From Pontederia crassipes (Eukaryota > Streptophyta > Magnoliopsida > Commelinales > Pontederiaceae), in assembly GCA_030549335.1 (NCBI GenBank), contig CM060186.1:25287189-25351188 (forward strand): a DNA stretch of 64,000 nucleotides, given 5' to 3'. Below are positions 1 through 11,300 of this stretch, one piece after another. Position 1 is the stretch's first letter. The number at the start of each line of letters is the position of its first letter. A program made the translations under genes and the position numbers. The notes under the pieces were generated by a model. It was not told the origin of the DNA, did not search any database, and saw nothing but the letters and a program-made list of their open reading frames with translations.

Positions 1-575
1 TATGTTATTTTCATTTTTATAATCATGTAATCACTTATGTTTTCAACATATATCATTGGTAATGAAGTCCCAAAATATCCTAATATTTATCCACCTAATC
101 CACTCTTTGATTCATTTTTCCAATAGTTCTCAATATCACCACTCAAATTACAAATGATAAGACTCCTTAAGAGTAGATGTACATGAAGGCACAAAAGACA
201 CTCATTCAGGATGTTGAAAAATATGTTTTCACTTCTTAATTCACCAAACACTATTGCCTCCTTATTTATAATAAAGGTAGGCAGTACAAGAAAGAAGAAT
301 ATGCTAGAATATTACTCCAGAATATCAGGGATATTATTTCAAAATATCATAGATAGTATTCTAGAAAATCTAGGATACTAATTCTGAATAATATTACAAA
401 GATATGCAAAGATATGGAAAGATATGCAAATCATATCTCAACAGATATGGAAAGATATGTAAATCATATCTCAACACTCCCCCTCAAGCTGGAGCGTAAA
501 TATCATTTAGGCTCAGCTTGGAACATATAACCTGCAATGTCTTCTTGGGAAGTGCTTTAGTAAAGATGTCAAATC
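1..575 (-). mobile_element. Ty1/copia fragment: 3' LTR plus C-terminal end of RNase H
   Basis: Read on the minus strand, about 575 to 484 encodes the typical end of a copia polyprotein (DIFTKALPKKTLQ, then KLSLNDIYAPA and a stop). A purine-rich PPT-like stretch follows the stop, then an LTR that begins TGTTGAGATATG near 476 and runs leftward, perhaps to TGTT at position 3 or beyond the window edge. A TATAAATA-type box lies on the minus strand near 265-272, as expected inside an LTR. Beyond 575 the polyprotein is not readable, so gag, integrase and RT are missing or lie elsewhere. It is a dead fragment. The family call rests on the polyprotein tail and on the PPT-LTR order. Confidence 0.75.
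411..476. repeat. 33-bp tandem duplication at the LTR terminus
   Basis: Bases 411-443 and 444-476 are direct copies differing at one position. Both end in ATCTCAACA, the inverted start of the LTR. The repeat ends exactly at the LTR/PPT border, so the LTR end appears duplicated. Confidence 0.85.
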
Positions 576-1188
576 TTCAGTCTTCATGAGCCTCGGATCA
601 AGATCTTTGGTCACAAACTGTGATTGCAGAACCTCATTTGGCGATGATGACCAGCAAGAAAAGTTGTGATGCATTTCATCGAACACTTGATCCTTAGGAA
701 ACTTGCGTGAAGGCAGCTTGACAATCCGTCAAACACCTGCTAGGGAAGAACGCGCAGCAAACAAAAGAACTTCGAGCCATAAACACGAAGATCAAAAGAA
801 AAAAGAGTAGTTAATTATGTAATCCATTATTAGTGATGTTATAGTTTTAGCAACTCTTGTATTTGAAGGCATATATTTGTAGTAACTATATTGATGTCTT
901 ATAACTAAACTAGGTAGCCTTTGAAAAGTTTGTTTATCAACCTTTTAATTGGAATTTGGTTCACTCAATATTTGTTAGTATCACATTAATATATCTCTCT
1001 TGAGACGTTGGGCCACACTTCTATAAATCACTTGGGGAGAATCCTCAATTGCTAATCTTTTCAATCACTGACAATCTGAATTCTAAATTACTCGTACCTC
1101 TAGATATGCACATTGTTTATTAAGTGGTAATCCATATTGCATAAGAGGTGTCTTTAAAGATTGTCATCAATTTATATTTATTATTTAC
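576..1188. other. Intergenic, no gene recognised
   Basis: The stretch 590-790 is of moderate GC and may be scrambled retroelement sequence next to the copia fragment, but no frame is readable. The rest is AT-rich and featureless. Confidence 0.5.
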
Positions 1189-1200
1189 ATTTGTCCTTCC

Positions 1201-1371
1201 CGGTCCCAAGCCCGGATAAAGGAGGAGGGTTGTGTTAGGCCCCGACAGCCAGCATAAAATCCTGTCGAATCTTATGAACATGGATCCACGAATATATTGC
1301 GAAATGGCGTCGTATGATCCATGTAGCCGACCCCACCTAGTGGGATAAGGCGTTGTTGTTGTTGTTGTTGT
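1201..1371 (+). mobile_element. TTG-tailed SINE-like retroposon with 12-bp TSD
   Basis: A 171-bp GC-richer insert in AT-rich DNA. It starts CGGTCCCAAGCCCGG and ends in GGGATAAGGCG plus a run of TTG repeats. The 12-bp sequence ATTTGTCCTTCC flanks it perfectly at 1189-1200 and 1372-1383, which is a target-site duplication. The 3' block (GACCCCACCTAGTGGGATAAGG plus a TTG tail) is a common plant SINE-type tail. I see no clear tRNA-like head with A and B boxes, so the copy may be 5'-truncated. The exact SINE family is not assigned. Confidence 0.8.
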
Positions 1372-1383
1372 ATTTGTCCTTCC

Positions 1384-1774
1384 AAATCTTACATAAATAT
1401 AATATAAAGTAGTACAACAAACCCTATAACAACACAGTAGTAGTAAAATGATAAAAAAGATAATAATATATTATTATTTAGAGGAATATTAGATTGCTAA
1501 CTAATGTTTTTTAATATTATTGTTGATAATGTGCCATTATTATTATGATAACCAATATTACTAATGATGAATTATATTTATCACTGTCTATAATAATTAT
1601 TATGTATATAACAACTTTTAAATAATATTAATCTTTTTTAAATTTAGAATATATTATTTATAGATATTAGATATGTGTACCTAAGTGATTAATTTTATGA
1701 ATTTACATTTTCAAGAAAACTTTATTAATATACAATTCGAGTTTACAACTTCCACCTTAATAATATAAAATTTT
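1384..1774. other. AT-rich spacer between two inverted SINE copies
   Basis: Very AT-rich with TAAT/ATTA runs. No coding or structural feature was seen apart from the inverted SINE copies that border it. Confidence 0.6.
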
Positions 1775-1923
1775 AACAACAACAACAAAGCCTTATCCCA
1801 CTAGGTGGGGTCAGCTACATGGATCATACGACGCCTGATCCATGTTCATGAGATTCGACAGGGTTTTACGCTGGCTGTCGGGGCCTAACACAACCCTCCT
1901 CCTTTATCTGGGCTTGGGAACGG
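1775..1923 (-). mobile_element. TTG-tailed SINE-like retroposon, inverted copy
   Basis: This is the reverse complement of the element at 1201-1371. It starts with AACAACAACAACAAAG, continues CCTTATCCCACTAGGTGGGG and ends CTTGGGAACGG. It is slightly shorter than the first copy and differs at several positions. A possible imperfect TSD (TATAAAA) is present at 1764-1770 and 1925-1931. With the first copy it forms an inverted pair separated by about 400 bp. Confidence 0.75.
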
Positions 1924-2649
1924 CTATAAAACATAGGCGGAGAATAATATAAATTTGAAAATTTGAAAATATTTATATGGCAAAAATGAGTGTACCTCCT
2001 AATTTAGCTTTTAAGTTACAGCCAACGTCCTAGCCATTTATCAAGATATGTCCACTTTCAAGAGCTTCCACCATGTTGGACAATAATCAATGCTTTGCTT
2101 CACTATAGATGTCCGATTTTAATCGTATGGGCGAAATTATGTCGCTCTAACTTGGAGTGATAAAAGATTGCTGTATAATCAGCGACCCATATATATAAAG
2201 GGTATCTTGTTAGAAAATGTATATTACATGTAGTTATTTTTATAAATAAACATGACGATTGAATTGCTAGTTAGAATACTTGTTATGACAATGCACATAA
2301 TAATCAATTTAGCAAGTTACAATTTGTATATATTATTGAAATTGAATGGTAATACAATAAACACACCCCTATTGGTAATAACCTAGGTTTCTGAGGTAAC
2401 CTGGTGGTCATCCTGCTCATGTCAATGAATATTTGATAATAATAATATAGTTAGAGTTACTGTTTCTGAGCAATGTCTTAAAACTTGTTTTCAACTGGAG
2501 CAGCCTGCTTAAAACTTTATCATCTAACTTCCAAAGTAATTTGTCGTATATCTATTTTATGGCTATTTACACTGTTGGAACAATATGACACTGTTGGAAG
2601 AATAGCATAATGATTTCTAGTACCCTCGTGACACTAACTTTTCTTATAG
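1924..2649. other. Non-coding, probable intron or upstream flank of the PIGW-like exons
   Basis: No upstream PIGW exon could be recognised here. The sequence is AT-rich and ends in a polypyrimidine tract and TATAG acceptor just before 2650. Confidence 0.4.
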
Positions 2650-2993
2650 GCGCTCTCAGTTCTGACACTTTCAGATTTCATCGGTGGACAAAGGTCATTA
2701 CTTCTTGAAGAGGCATTCAACCAGAACCTTCTTGCATCATTCCTCATGGTAACATCTTTTTTCGACCCGGTTGGGCTTGTTGCATATTACATGGCGTATA
2801 TGTGAAACCTAAGTGTCGAAACTGGTCTTGTTTGTTGCAGGCAAATGTGCTGACAGGACTGATAAATTTATCGACCGACACACTATCTGCATCACCCTTC
2901 ACAGCGCTTAGTATATTATTTGTATACTCTTCCTTTCTAACATTTGTTGTTAGTCTAGCATGGTTTTGCGGCACCAAGTTGAAGTTTTGGTAA
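2650..2993 (+). CDS. PIGW: PIGW/GWT1-type GPI-anchor inositol acyltransferase, last two exons only
   Basis: Exon 2650-2748 encodes ALSVLTLSDFIGGQ... through EEAFNQNLLASFLM. A 92-nt GT-AG intron (2749-2840) follows, then the terminal exon 2841-2993 encodes ANVLTGLINLSTDTL... and ends KLKFW-stop. ANVLTGL, NLSxDTL and the terminal LKFW match the conserved C-terminus of the PIG-W/GWT1 family, an ER multi-membrane-spanning enzyme that acylates the inositol of GlcN-PI during GPI-anchor synthesis. The last exon holds the final hydrophobic segment. The family is about 450-500 residues long, and only about 83 are seen. Upstream exons were not found in the 2.6 kb to the window edge, so this is either the 3' end of a gene with a large TE-filled intron or a truncated copy. 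The open frame and clean splice sites favour a real gene end. Confidence 0.7.
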
Positions 2994-4306
2994 GCTGCAT
3001 TTATCTGTGCAAATCTGTTGCTTAGGCCTTTGTAGATTTTTCTTCCCTTCTTGGGCCATTGTAGATTTTAGAACATTTTTCTATCTCAATTTGGTTAGTT
3101 CTTGGAAGACATTTCGTTATATTATTATAATGTTCGAAACCGTCTAGCTCTTTCTACTAGCATTCAGTATGGATTAAAAGAAAGGAAGAATCGGTTGAAC
3201 TCTACCTTTGCACTCCTCTCAAGTTTCAGATCATAATTCTCTATTTTTACCTCTCCATTATTCTAAACCTAAGGTAAGTGTTTTTCTTGTTAAGTTGTTT
3301 ATCTTCATTAGATTTTGCCTTTATCAGCTATGACGGTGGAAACAGTTATCAGATGAGACATCATTGCAACTAGTTCTCTGAGCCGCAACCGTTTAAGGAT
3401 CATTACAAAATGCAAATGAAGACTATTCTGTTCCTGTTCGCAATTTCAATCAAGCATAACCCTTCTCATGCTCTGAGTGAAATGCTGTGTGTATGAGAGT
3501 CTGAGCTTCCATTATTGCAGGCCTTATTCGCATTAATTTTTGTCTCAGCTGTAGGATCTCTCCGAGGTACTTGGGATGCAATCGTCAAGCAAGACTTGCC
3601 GAGTTGGGCAGTGGAACGTAGTTGTCCAAATTAAATTTCCTGCCGTAAGTTGCATGAACGATCTCGGACACGCGAACAAGGTGTCCATTTCGGCCACGTT
3701 TCCATCTCCTTGCCCACTAGCATTTGTATGTGATCGCTGTATGGGCTTCCCCTTGCACCCATAAACATAATGCTAAGACGGACTCGACTAGATCCGTGAG
3801 CAGATTCCTGTTGGCCTTTCTTCTGTGTATATTAATTTCAAAGTTTTTAAGTGTTACGGTGGGATCGGGTTCCATAGTAACCTGGCCTATTTTAACCTTC
3901 ACAACTATTTTTATACATGTGAAATATGATTTCATATTTGCAAGATAAAGTTTGTATTAACTTATAACATTTTTGGACATGATCAAGTACAATGTCAACT
4001 TTTATTGTTTTCGATAGTCAATCGCATCTAAAAAGCGACGCTGTATGACACTATTGAGTGCATTGGTCATAAGATTATTTTGGATTATGTACTTGATAAT
4101 AGTAATGACAGATGAATTTTTAAATAGATTTTTTTTTGTATTTATAGAAATTTAAATTTGAGATCTTGCTCAAGTGAGAATGAATTGTTTATCATTTCAC
4201 TTCCCTCTTGTTGATTCTACGATGCGGTGAACACACCTTACGGCCCGAGCTTTTCGCGACTCCGCCTCTCATCTTTTTTTTTTAAGGAAGGTCATAGCAA
4301 TGTGAG
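2994..4306. other. 3' flank of the PIGW-like exons; one exon-like frame at 3521-3634
   Basis: The first several hundred bases are probably 3' UTR. An acceptor-like TTATTGCAG at 3512-3520 is followed by a 37-codon open frame (ALFALIFVSAVGSLRG..., ending in SCPN-stop at 3634) with a short hydrophobic start. I do not recognise it, and it could be chance. No other gene is seen. Confidence 0.3.
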
Positions 4307-4576
4307 TTATCCAAGTACAAAAATTGGAGGGCCTCTGAAAGAGGAGTGTCGTCCCAAAAGGTAGCAAAAAAAATGGATAATAAAGTTTGCTTTTTTATTA
4401 CAGTGAGAGAATTTATAAAGTGTAAAAGCAGTAAGCAAGTTTCGAATGTCTTTAGTAATGTGCCGAATGTCAGTAATAGATTTGACGAGAGAAAGGTAAT
4501 CGCAACATTTGACGCCTTCAAATATGGCCCACGCCTCAGCATATGAAAGGCTCCATTTTGGGCGTGGAGGGTGCAT
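4307..4576 (-). pseudogene. Orphan RNase H-like (RVT_3) fragment of a plant LINE
   Basis: The minus-strand frame reads SLSYAEAWAIFEGVKCC, then DIRNLLTAFTLYKFSHC, then NKKANFIIHFF. This is the pattern of the RNase H-like domain at the C-terminus of plant L1-type polyproteins: the AEAxAIxEG helix, a central DIRxLL helix, and FSHxxRxAN..AH near the end. The frame seems to extend upstream toward 4680 with stops. No RT, endonuclease or poly(A) tail was found nearby. It is an isolated decayed domain, not a host gene. Confidence 0.6.
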
Positions 4577-5116
4577 GATACATTGGAAGTCTCATCGTAG
4601 CCTCTTGCTTGCAGGGACTAACCACATGATTTGTTCATTCTAAGATGGAGGCTTGGACGTTGCCTTGTGCATTGTTACAGTGTCGTGAGAGAAATATCCT
4701 CAACGTTTACTAATTGCAGAACTCTTTTTTTTTTTACTGCAATATTTAAACACTTTTTGTAACAGCGCATATTAATAGAGTTGCTGCTTTTTTTGTTTTT
4801 TGCCGAATCAAGGTCATTTCTTGACTTTGAATTCTTTTTTTGAGTTAAAGATCCTCCTGATATTGACTAGTTCTTGTATCAGAATGATTATGGTTTAACG
4901 TAATTCTTAAGCAATTTTTTTTAAAAGACCACCTGCCAATATGTCATAAACTCATCTCGTTTGCCGCAAGTTGTGTACTTGCAACAGCAATTATTAAAGC
5001 CAAGGTGCCTAAAATTTACGAGTTCCAATTTTTATATTTGATTTATTTTAGATTTTTTTTTCTTTTGAGCCCTTATGATCCGGGACTTCATTAAAGCAAT
5101 CCTCAATAAAGGGCCC
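4577..5116. other. Intergenic, no gene seen
   Basis: AT-rich with several T homopolymers. Possible further decay of the LINE fragment to about 4680. Nothing else is recognised. Confidence 0.5.
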
Positions 5117-5121
5117 AATTG

Positions 5122-7396
5122 TGTAACGCCTCGAAATTCGACCCCGCCACGTGGCGAGATCTCTTTTTCGGTCGTTACTTTCTTTGGTCTTTCTTGATTC
5201 TTTTATTGACTCAAATGATCAAGAAGAGTGACACATAAGCGAAAGACTTAAATAATAAAATATTACATAATAATATAAAAAAATGCGAAAGCTAAATAAA
5301 TAAAAGGTACATTAATGTTTCACATAGGCATATAAATGTCCATGTCATAATACAACACTATAGGTTACATCCAAATGAAAATACAACTCGATATGCTAAA
5401 AGATAAAGACTCCATCTAGACCATACGATAACCATGTGCACATACCATCAAGCTATAGTCGCCGCACACACATCAACACGGCACGCATCCATATAAGTAC
5501 CTGTGGGGATCACACATAAGAGCAAGCTCAACCGTTAGCATAAAGTTAAGTGTGAGTTCGTATAAATCATAAATTAGTTCTATCAAAATAAACATGAGGT
5601 AAGTTTGGAAATTAAGTATAAGAGTGAATCGTAATAGAGGAGTCGATAAGATGATCATAGTTCATTCTTTTTTATTTCCTTTCTTTTTCATGTTCAGTCT
5701 CATGTTCATTGTTCATATTCACGTTCATAAGGATAAAGTCATTTCATTCAATTTTTGTCATTTATGTTCATATTTTTGAAGAGCTCTTCTTCTTTTAGGG
5801 AATATCATTGCAGGCACACAAGTGTGCATCTATCTAGACCATGGTGGGCCAGTGGGGGATCAGTGCCACGACGAGTGTCCCGTCGGGCAAGATGACCTCG
5901 CGTAAAGTGGAAACATCCGTAGGGGAGAAACTCCCATCTAGATAGGCAATCGATAACTCTCCTTCTTATTATTTCATGGACCTGTCTTTTGATCACTTGG
6001 ATCAATCAAGGCCGTAGGGAGCAAAGGCGGCTCCAATTCATCATAAGTTACTATTAAGGAAAAGGATAATCATATGGTCAAAGATTTATCAAATCATAGT
6101 TGTTACTAAAAATCATGTTTATTCTCTGGCCAAGATTCGGACGGCCGAAAGTTAATTCGTTTGATGGATACTAATTTCAGAATGAGAATTTTGATTTAGA
6201 TAATGTCAAGATGGATAACAATAATATTGCATGTGGTAAAATGGATAAAATGGATAACAGTAACCTGCATGTGGTAAAATGGATAACAATAATATTGTGA
6301 TTAAAACATATATATAAAGGCAAATATATTTGCACCTCCTTACGACATCTACACATATCTTTAAACAGCACCGATTTAAATCTATTTCCACCTCCTTACG
6401 ACATCTACATGTATCTATGTACAGCACGGATTTCACGTCCTTATTCACCATGTGGGAATATATTAATCGACCAAGCACAAAGGAACAAAAAGAGATAACT
6501 ATAATTATCTAGAGATTTGGAACAAACAGAGACAATTATAATTACATAAAGCATTTGTAACCTGCATATAATTTATAAATCACGTGCAAGAGGACAGCAT
6601 TAGGATCTCTCATTCATTCGCCAACAGAAACTTGCAGACATTACATAATAGCAAAAATGGTCAACCTATCATAGTAATCATCACTTTAGCACTAACTGGA
6701 TTTCCTATAACCAAAGCACGGTACAACCGTATAACATCAAAGATATTAAATTCTGAGCAGCATGATATATGGGAAGTGTAGTCAAATCTTTTTATGCAAT
6801 CACAATATCCGTAATAATTCATGTTAATCTAATTTATTTGGTGTTTTGTGATGCGGCAAAAAAAAAAAAAATTATTCATTGTATGAATAAGACATCACAC
6901 GATTCAGTAGATTTAAATTATTTGATAGTAGATCATCACAAAGACAGGTTCTATCGGTTATGTGATGCCGTCAAAAAAATTGATTTAAATCTTCGAGATA
7001 TGCAAAAATATTATGGAAATATCCTATGATTCAGATCCCGAAATCACACCTTCTTATCTGTCGTCGGTTTGTCGTTTCACCGGAGCGAGTTCTACTCTTG
7101 TCCTCCTCCTCATCCTGCGTCACGTACACCCGAAGAATCTGTCGGAGTTCTTTCTATGTCTTCTGGCCGAACATGAATAGGACAGTAGCAGAGAGAGGAA
7201 TGAGAAAGGAAATTAGAAAAAGTGAGATGGGTTAAATGATTTTTATGACCATAAATTTGTGGATTCAAAATCTCGAATTTCATGGAGGAAAAAGGGGTTA
7301 TAAATATGAGGTGTTAATTGGGTGTAATGGTGCATTAATACAAGGATTTGATTTGGTTTTTATTTTTTATTTATTTTTTGAATGCGGTACGTTACA
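5122..7396. mobile_element. Solo LTR, Ty3/gypsy-like, 2275 bp, 5-bp TSD
   Basis: It begins TGTAACGCC and ends CGTTACA, giving a 7-bp inverted terminus with TG..CA ends. It is flanked by AATTG at 5117-5121 and 7397-7401. No internal retroelement domain and no second LTR are present, so this is a solo LTR left by LTR-LTR recombination. Length and TGTAAC..GTTACA ends resemble the long LTRs of Del/Tekay-type gypsy elements (inference). A TATAAATA box lies near 7298-7305. Small open frames inside are chance. Confidence 0.85.
6211..6444. repeat. Short direct repeats inside the solo LTR
   Basis: ATGGATAACAATAATATTG occurs at 6211-6229 and 6279-6297. A 56-bp-period tandem pair containing CACCTCCTTACGACATCTAC begins at 6333 and 6389. 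These look like replication-slippage duplications. Confidence 0.75.
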
Positions 7397-7401
7397 AATT
7401 G

Positions 7402-8069
7402 TCCCAACATTTTCTTCTGTGCCAACTACTAAACCCAGAGATTAATTACGTGGCCAAAAGCCTCAAGCCACAAATGAATCTCTCCCCCGAATATTAATTA
7501 ATTCTCCTTTTAGAGCCACTAATCAAATTCAAAATTTTTTTCTTAATTGTTATAAATTAAGTTTCCGGATTGTTCCTATTACATTGTTTATGTTATCGGC
7601 TTATCGCTACACCTTATGTGATGTAATCGTCTTAGCTTCATCTGTTGCAACTTGCAAGTTGAGCGATAGTTAATATTAATTAGATATTGATGTCGAGTAA
7701 TGGATGCCTCTGTTTATATTTCGGAATTTTCTATTATTTTATTACAGAAATAAAAAAAATTAAAGAAAGATAATTGGTTTTCAAATGTTGTAACTTTTAA
7801 GATTACTTGTTGTTGTAAAACTATACACATGAATTATTTAAAAAAAAAACAAAACCGCATTAGGCGAGGAGGTATTATTTCAAACAAAAAAAAAGTCCAA
7901 AACAGGCATATGACAGATCGGTGAAAGGAGCTAAGAACACTTCAAGAGAACGTATCATGATATCCCTTATTTTCTAAAATCATGAAACCTTAAAAATGGA
8001 TAAAAAAATAGAGCTAACATTAAAATAAAAGTTATTTTTTTTTCAAGTAAAAGGAATTCCGAAATATTG
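7402..8069. other. Intergenic, no gene seen
   Basis: AT-rich with A homopolymers around 7740-8040. No feature is supported. Confidence 0.5.
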
Positions 8070-8390
8070 GAAGAACCAACGAAGGCGCCCTGCTGTCAAC
8101 CTCGTGGGCCCCGAGAGGGTCCAACGGATGAGCAACCGCAACCACAACCACATCCGCACTCAGTCGTGGGCCACGATGGTCCCCATCCACCAAGATCCGG
8201 CCCTTAGCCAATCTCAGGCCCATAACTGGTCCAATGACAAGGGAAGAGGACATGTTCCTACCATAAACTCAACTCCTGGGGTCAAGAATTTTATGACGTG
8301 TCGCGATTGGACACCTGCGGCCCACATAATTGTCCACTTGGCATGGATCGCTCTGGACTTGTGGGCCCAAGACATTGCCTTCGTTTGAGC
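8070..8390. promoter_or_regulatory. GC-rich island with site II (TGGGCC/GGCCCA) motifs
   Basis: A sharply bounded GC-rich block in AT-rich DNA. It has TGGGCC at 8105, 8167 and 8362, GGCCCA at 8217, 8319 and 8364, and an ACGTGTC ABRE-like core at 8296-8302. Site II motifs of this type are bound by TCP factors in plant promoters of growth and housekeeping genes. An open frame of 94 codons crosses the island (8104-8388) but resembles no family and is probably a product of base composition. No adjacent gene is recognised. It could be an orphan promoter, a lncRNA promoter or a captured fragment. Confidence 0.35.
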
Positions 8391-11300
8391 GGAGGGTATT
8401 TTATAAAATATATCATTTCATTTTCCTAATTTAATGGATATGTTATGAATTCATGTTCAATTCTTATCATCATTTGAGACAAATTAATTTTAGGCAATAT
8501 AATTTACATTCATACGAGGTATATTCCCATTAAAAGAACGAGTGAGGAGTTGGAGAAATCGAAATGGTGACATTTTTTTTTTGATACGTTTACTTACATA
8601 AGAAGAGATAATTTTTTTAAAAAAAATGGAACAAAGTATTACATGTTTGAAATCGAATTATATAGAGAATTAAGCTTGCACCACTCCAATTGATCATGAT
8701 CCATGCAAAGAACCAAAATCGGCTCACATGAATTATAAAAGGGACCCATAAACATGTACGATATATATATGCACTTTTTTCCCTATTTATGAAGAGAAAC
8801 AAAAACAGTATATATACGCTTGTGGTCTCCGTGCATGCATGTGCATGTACATGCCTTGTCGGTATCACACATTAATCAAGTGGTTCAAACACGTATGCCA
8901 AAATGTGCAAGTGCCATAATACTTTGTTCAAGTATCTCTATATAAAATAGGGCAATATGTCCGGTTTAGGGTATGGTTCTTCCACATGATTCCTTCTTCA
9001 TGCGTTTCAACAAGGTTACATGAGCAATGACGCATGCACGCCTACATGTAACGCTCAACAACTTACGTATGTACCTTGGCCAATGCCCCTGAATTAATTA
9101 ATCACGGAAATTAATGGGTTCCATCCTCTTATTAATTATTATTATTGTTCTTATATGTAATCGACAATTAATTGGCTCATCTAATTATCCACTATCATAT
9201 TAATTAATCGCAGATTTAATATTCAAAACCATACGGTCCGTAGGAGCGATCATTAATTTGTAGCAGAAAAAAGGAAAAAAAAAGTGGCAGTCAGCACAAA
9301 GGTAATAAGGTATTGATCGTAAACCACGGCGATCAATTAGAACAATATATTTATCTATGACAACAATCTAGCGATCTTAAAGAAAGAACAAAACCAAGGT
9401 AATAAGCTTAATTACTAGAAGCAGAAGAAGTTTTTTAAAAAAATTGTGATACCTATTAATAAAAAATGAAACATGTAGATCAATTTTTTTATACTTCTTT
9501 TCATTTTTTCATTTTTTCCTTCTTTCTGATTCTTTCTTTTTTAGTGGATTACAGTACGTTTTTTACTTCAAAGCAATGTCTTGTCCTAAACAAATTCTTG
9601 GATAATTTTTATGAATAATAACATCACACACACATATATATATATATACACTTTTTATCTAGATTCTTTAACACACTTTAGGCTTAGTTAATCTTTTGGA
9701 TTAATTATATGCATGCCAATCAACAAACAATATTTTTTGGAAAAATAAAATATGGGCAAGTTTGACGCGGGCCATGTTCTGCTGACTTCTTCTTAGACAA
9801 GCTTTCATCAAAACTCGGGCCAAGTTCAAGGTGATTTCGGTCGGGTGTATTGGAACAAAATAACTTAACCATTCAATATTAGAACTCTGGCTAGTATAGC
9901 TAGCGCTCAGGTCGAATTGACTGAACATTTGAAACTATTGTGATAAAACATGTGTTACTATATATTCATTCTTTGCTTACAAAGTGAATAATCAGTCATC
10001 ATCAAGAGGATCATTAAAAATAATTAAGCATCAATATGATAAGAAAAAACATCATGATCAATTATGTGTGATCATGGAGAATGATTATAACCATATGATC
10101 AATAAACGATGGACATTGCATAACTAATCATGATAAAATAACAACCATTAGGGCATTATTTGGCTGGCATAATCATTCTGCATATTCACTTGTGAGAAGA
10201 TTCTCAATGCCATACATATGGTGAAGTACCTTTCGACTTTTTTAAAAAAGACTAGTCAAATATTTTTCGACTCTCTTATGATCAATAAAGTATCTTTCAA
10301 CTCCATAATTAACCATCATCAATCTATGTACTAAAAGAGTTCTTCGTTAATCATTTTCATCTTTTATCTTTTTTAACTTAATTATAGTCTATCTTTGATC
10401 TTGATTATAAGAAATCATGAAGTATATATGATTAATGAGAAATAAGATTATATTAATGTCATAAAACTAGGAAATAAAGTACTGATAATCAATTCACATA
10501 ATTAAGAAATAGTGGATATATCAAAAGGTCAAAATTCTTCATTCAAACTCAAAGGATTAATCATGATAAATCTATTTAATAACATTGGTTCATGGATATG
10601 AAACATTGACATAAAAAAGATAAGTAGGCAAGGCGTAGTAACTTGGATTGGATTCCCATAACATAACAAGTCAAGAACATCATTGTTGCATCATCAATTG
10701 GGTATTTGCGACGCGGATAGGAGCTACATGCTCTTTGGCACCACATGCACATAGCACGATGAGACTTGTTGCGATGATTACATGGTGCAGCACTACTGGG
10801 TGCAACGAGTCTAGCTAGACACAACAACTTTGAGTGTAATGGAGCTTGGCGTGAAGATTTGGATGTGACACCAAGGCACGACACAAATGTACAACGGTGT
10901 GACTTGGCACGATGCACGAGATGTTTGTCAATAATGAAACTTGACAAATTTGGACAATTTTTTATGTTTGTGTGAGATGTTTGTCACAGTTTTCAATTGA
11001 TAAAAATTTAGTCCTCTTTTGTATATGCATATTGTAATTAATGTCTTTTCACAGTTTAATCGTCTTCTCTAGTAAGATATTATATTTGTAGTTATTTTCA
11101 AATGAATGATTTTGTTTTTCAAATTAATTTTTGACTTTGAAGTCGAAATAATTGCATATTACAATTTGTATGATCGTAGTATTACTTGTGCGATTTACTA
11201 TTATTAATAGATATCAATGGTAATAGTTTAGAAGTTATATTTGAATGCATTTTAATATCATATTTGATTGCATAACGATCCAAATTTGAATTTAAATAGA

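Noticed and set aside
10150..10230. Harbinger-like MITE end (TTAGGGCATTATTTGG)
   Set aside because: Only one end resembles a terminus; no matching inverted end or TSD was found.
10576..10947. Minus-strand frame of 123 codons
   Set aside because: No domain, no splice or promoter context, composition like the non-coding flanks; length is possible by chance.
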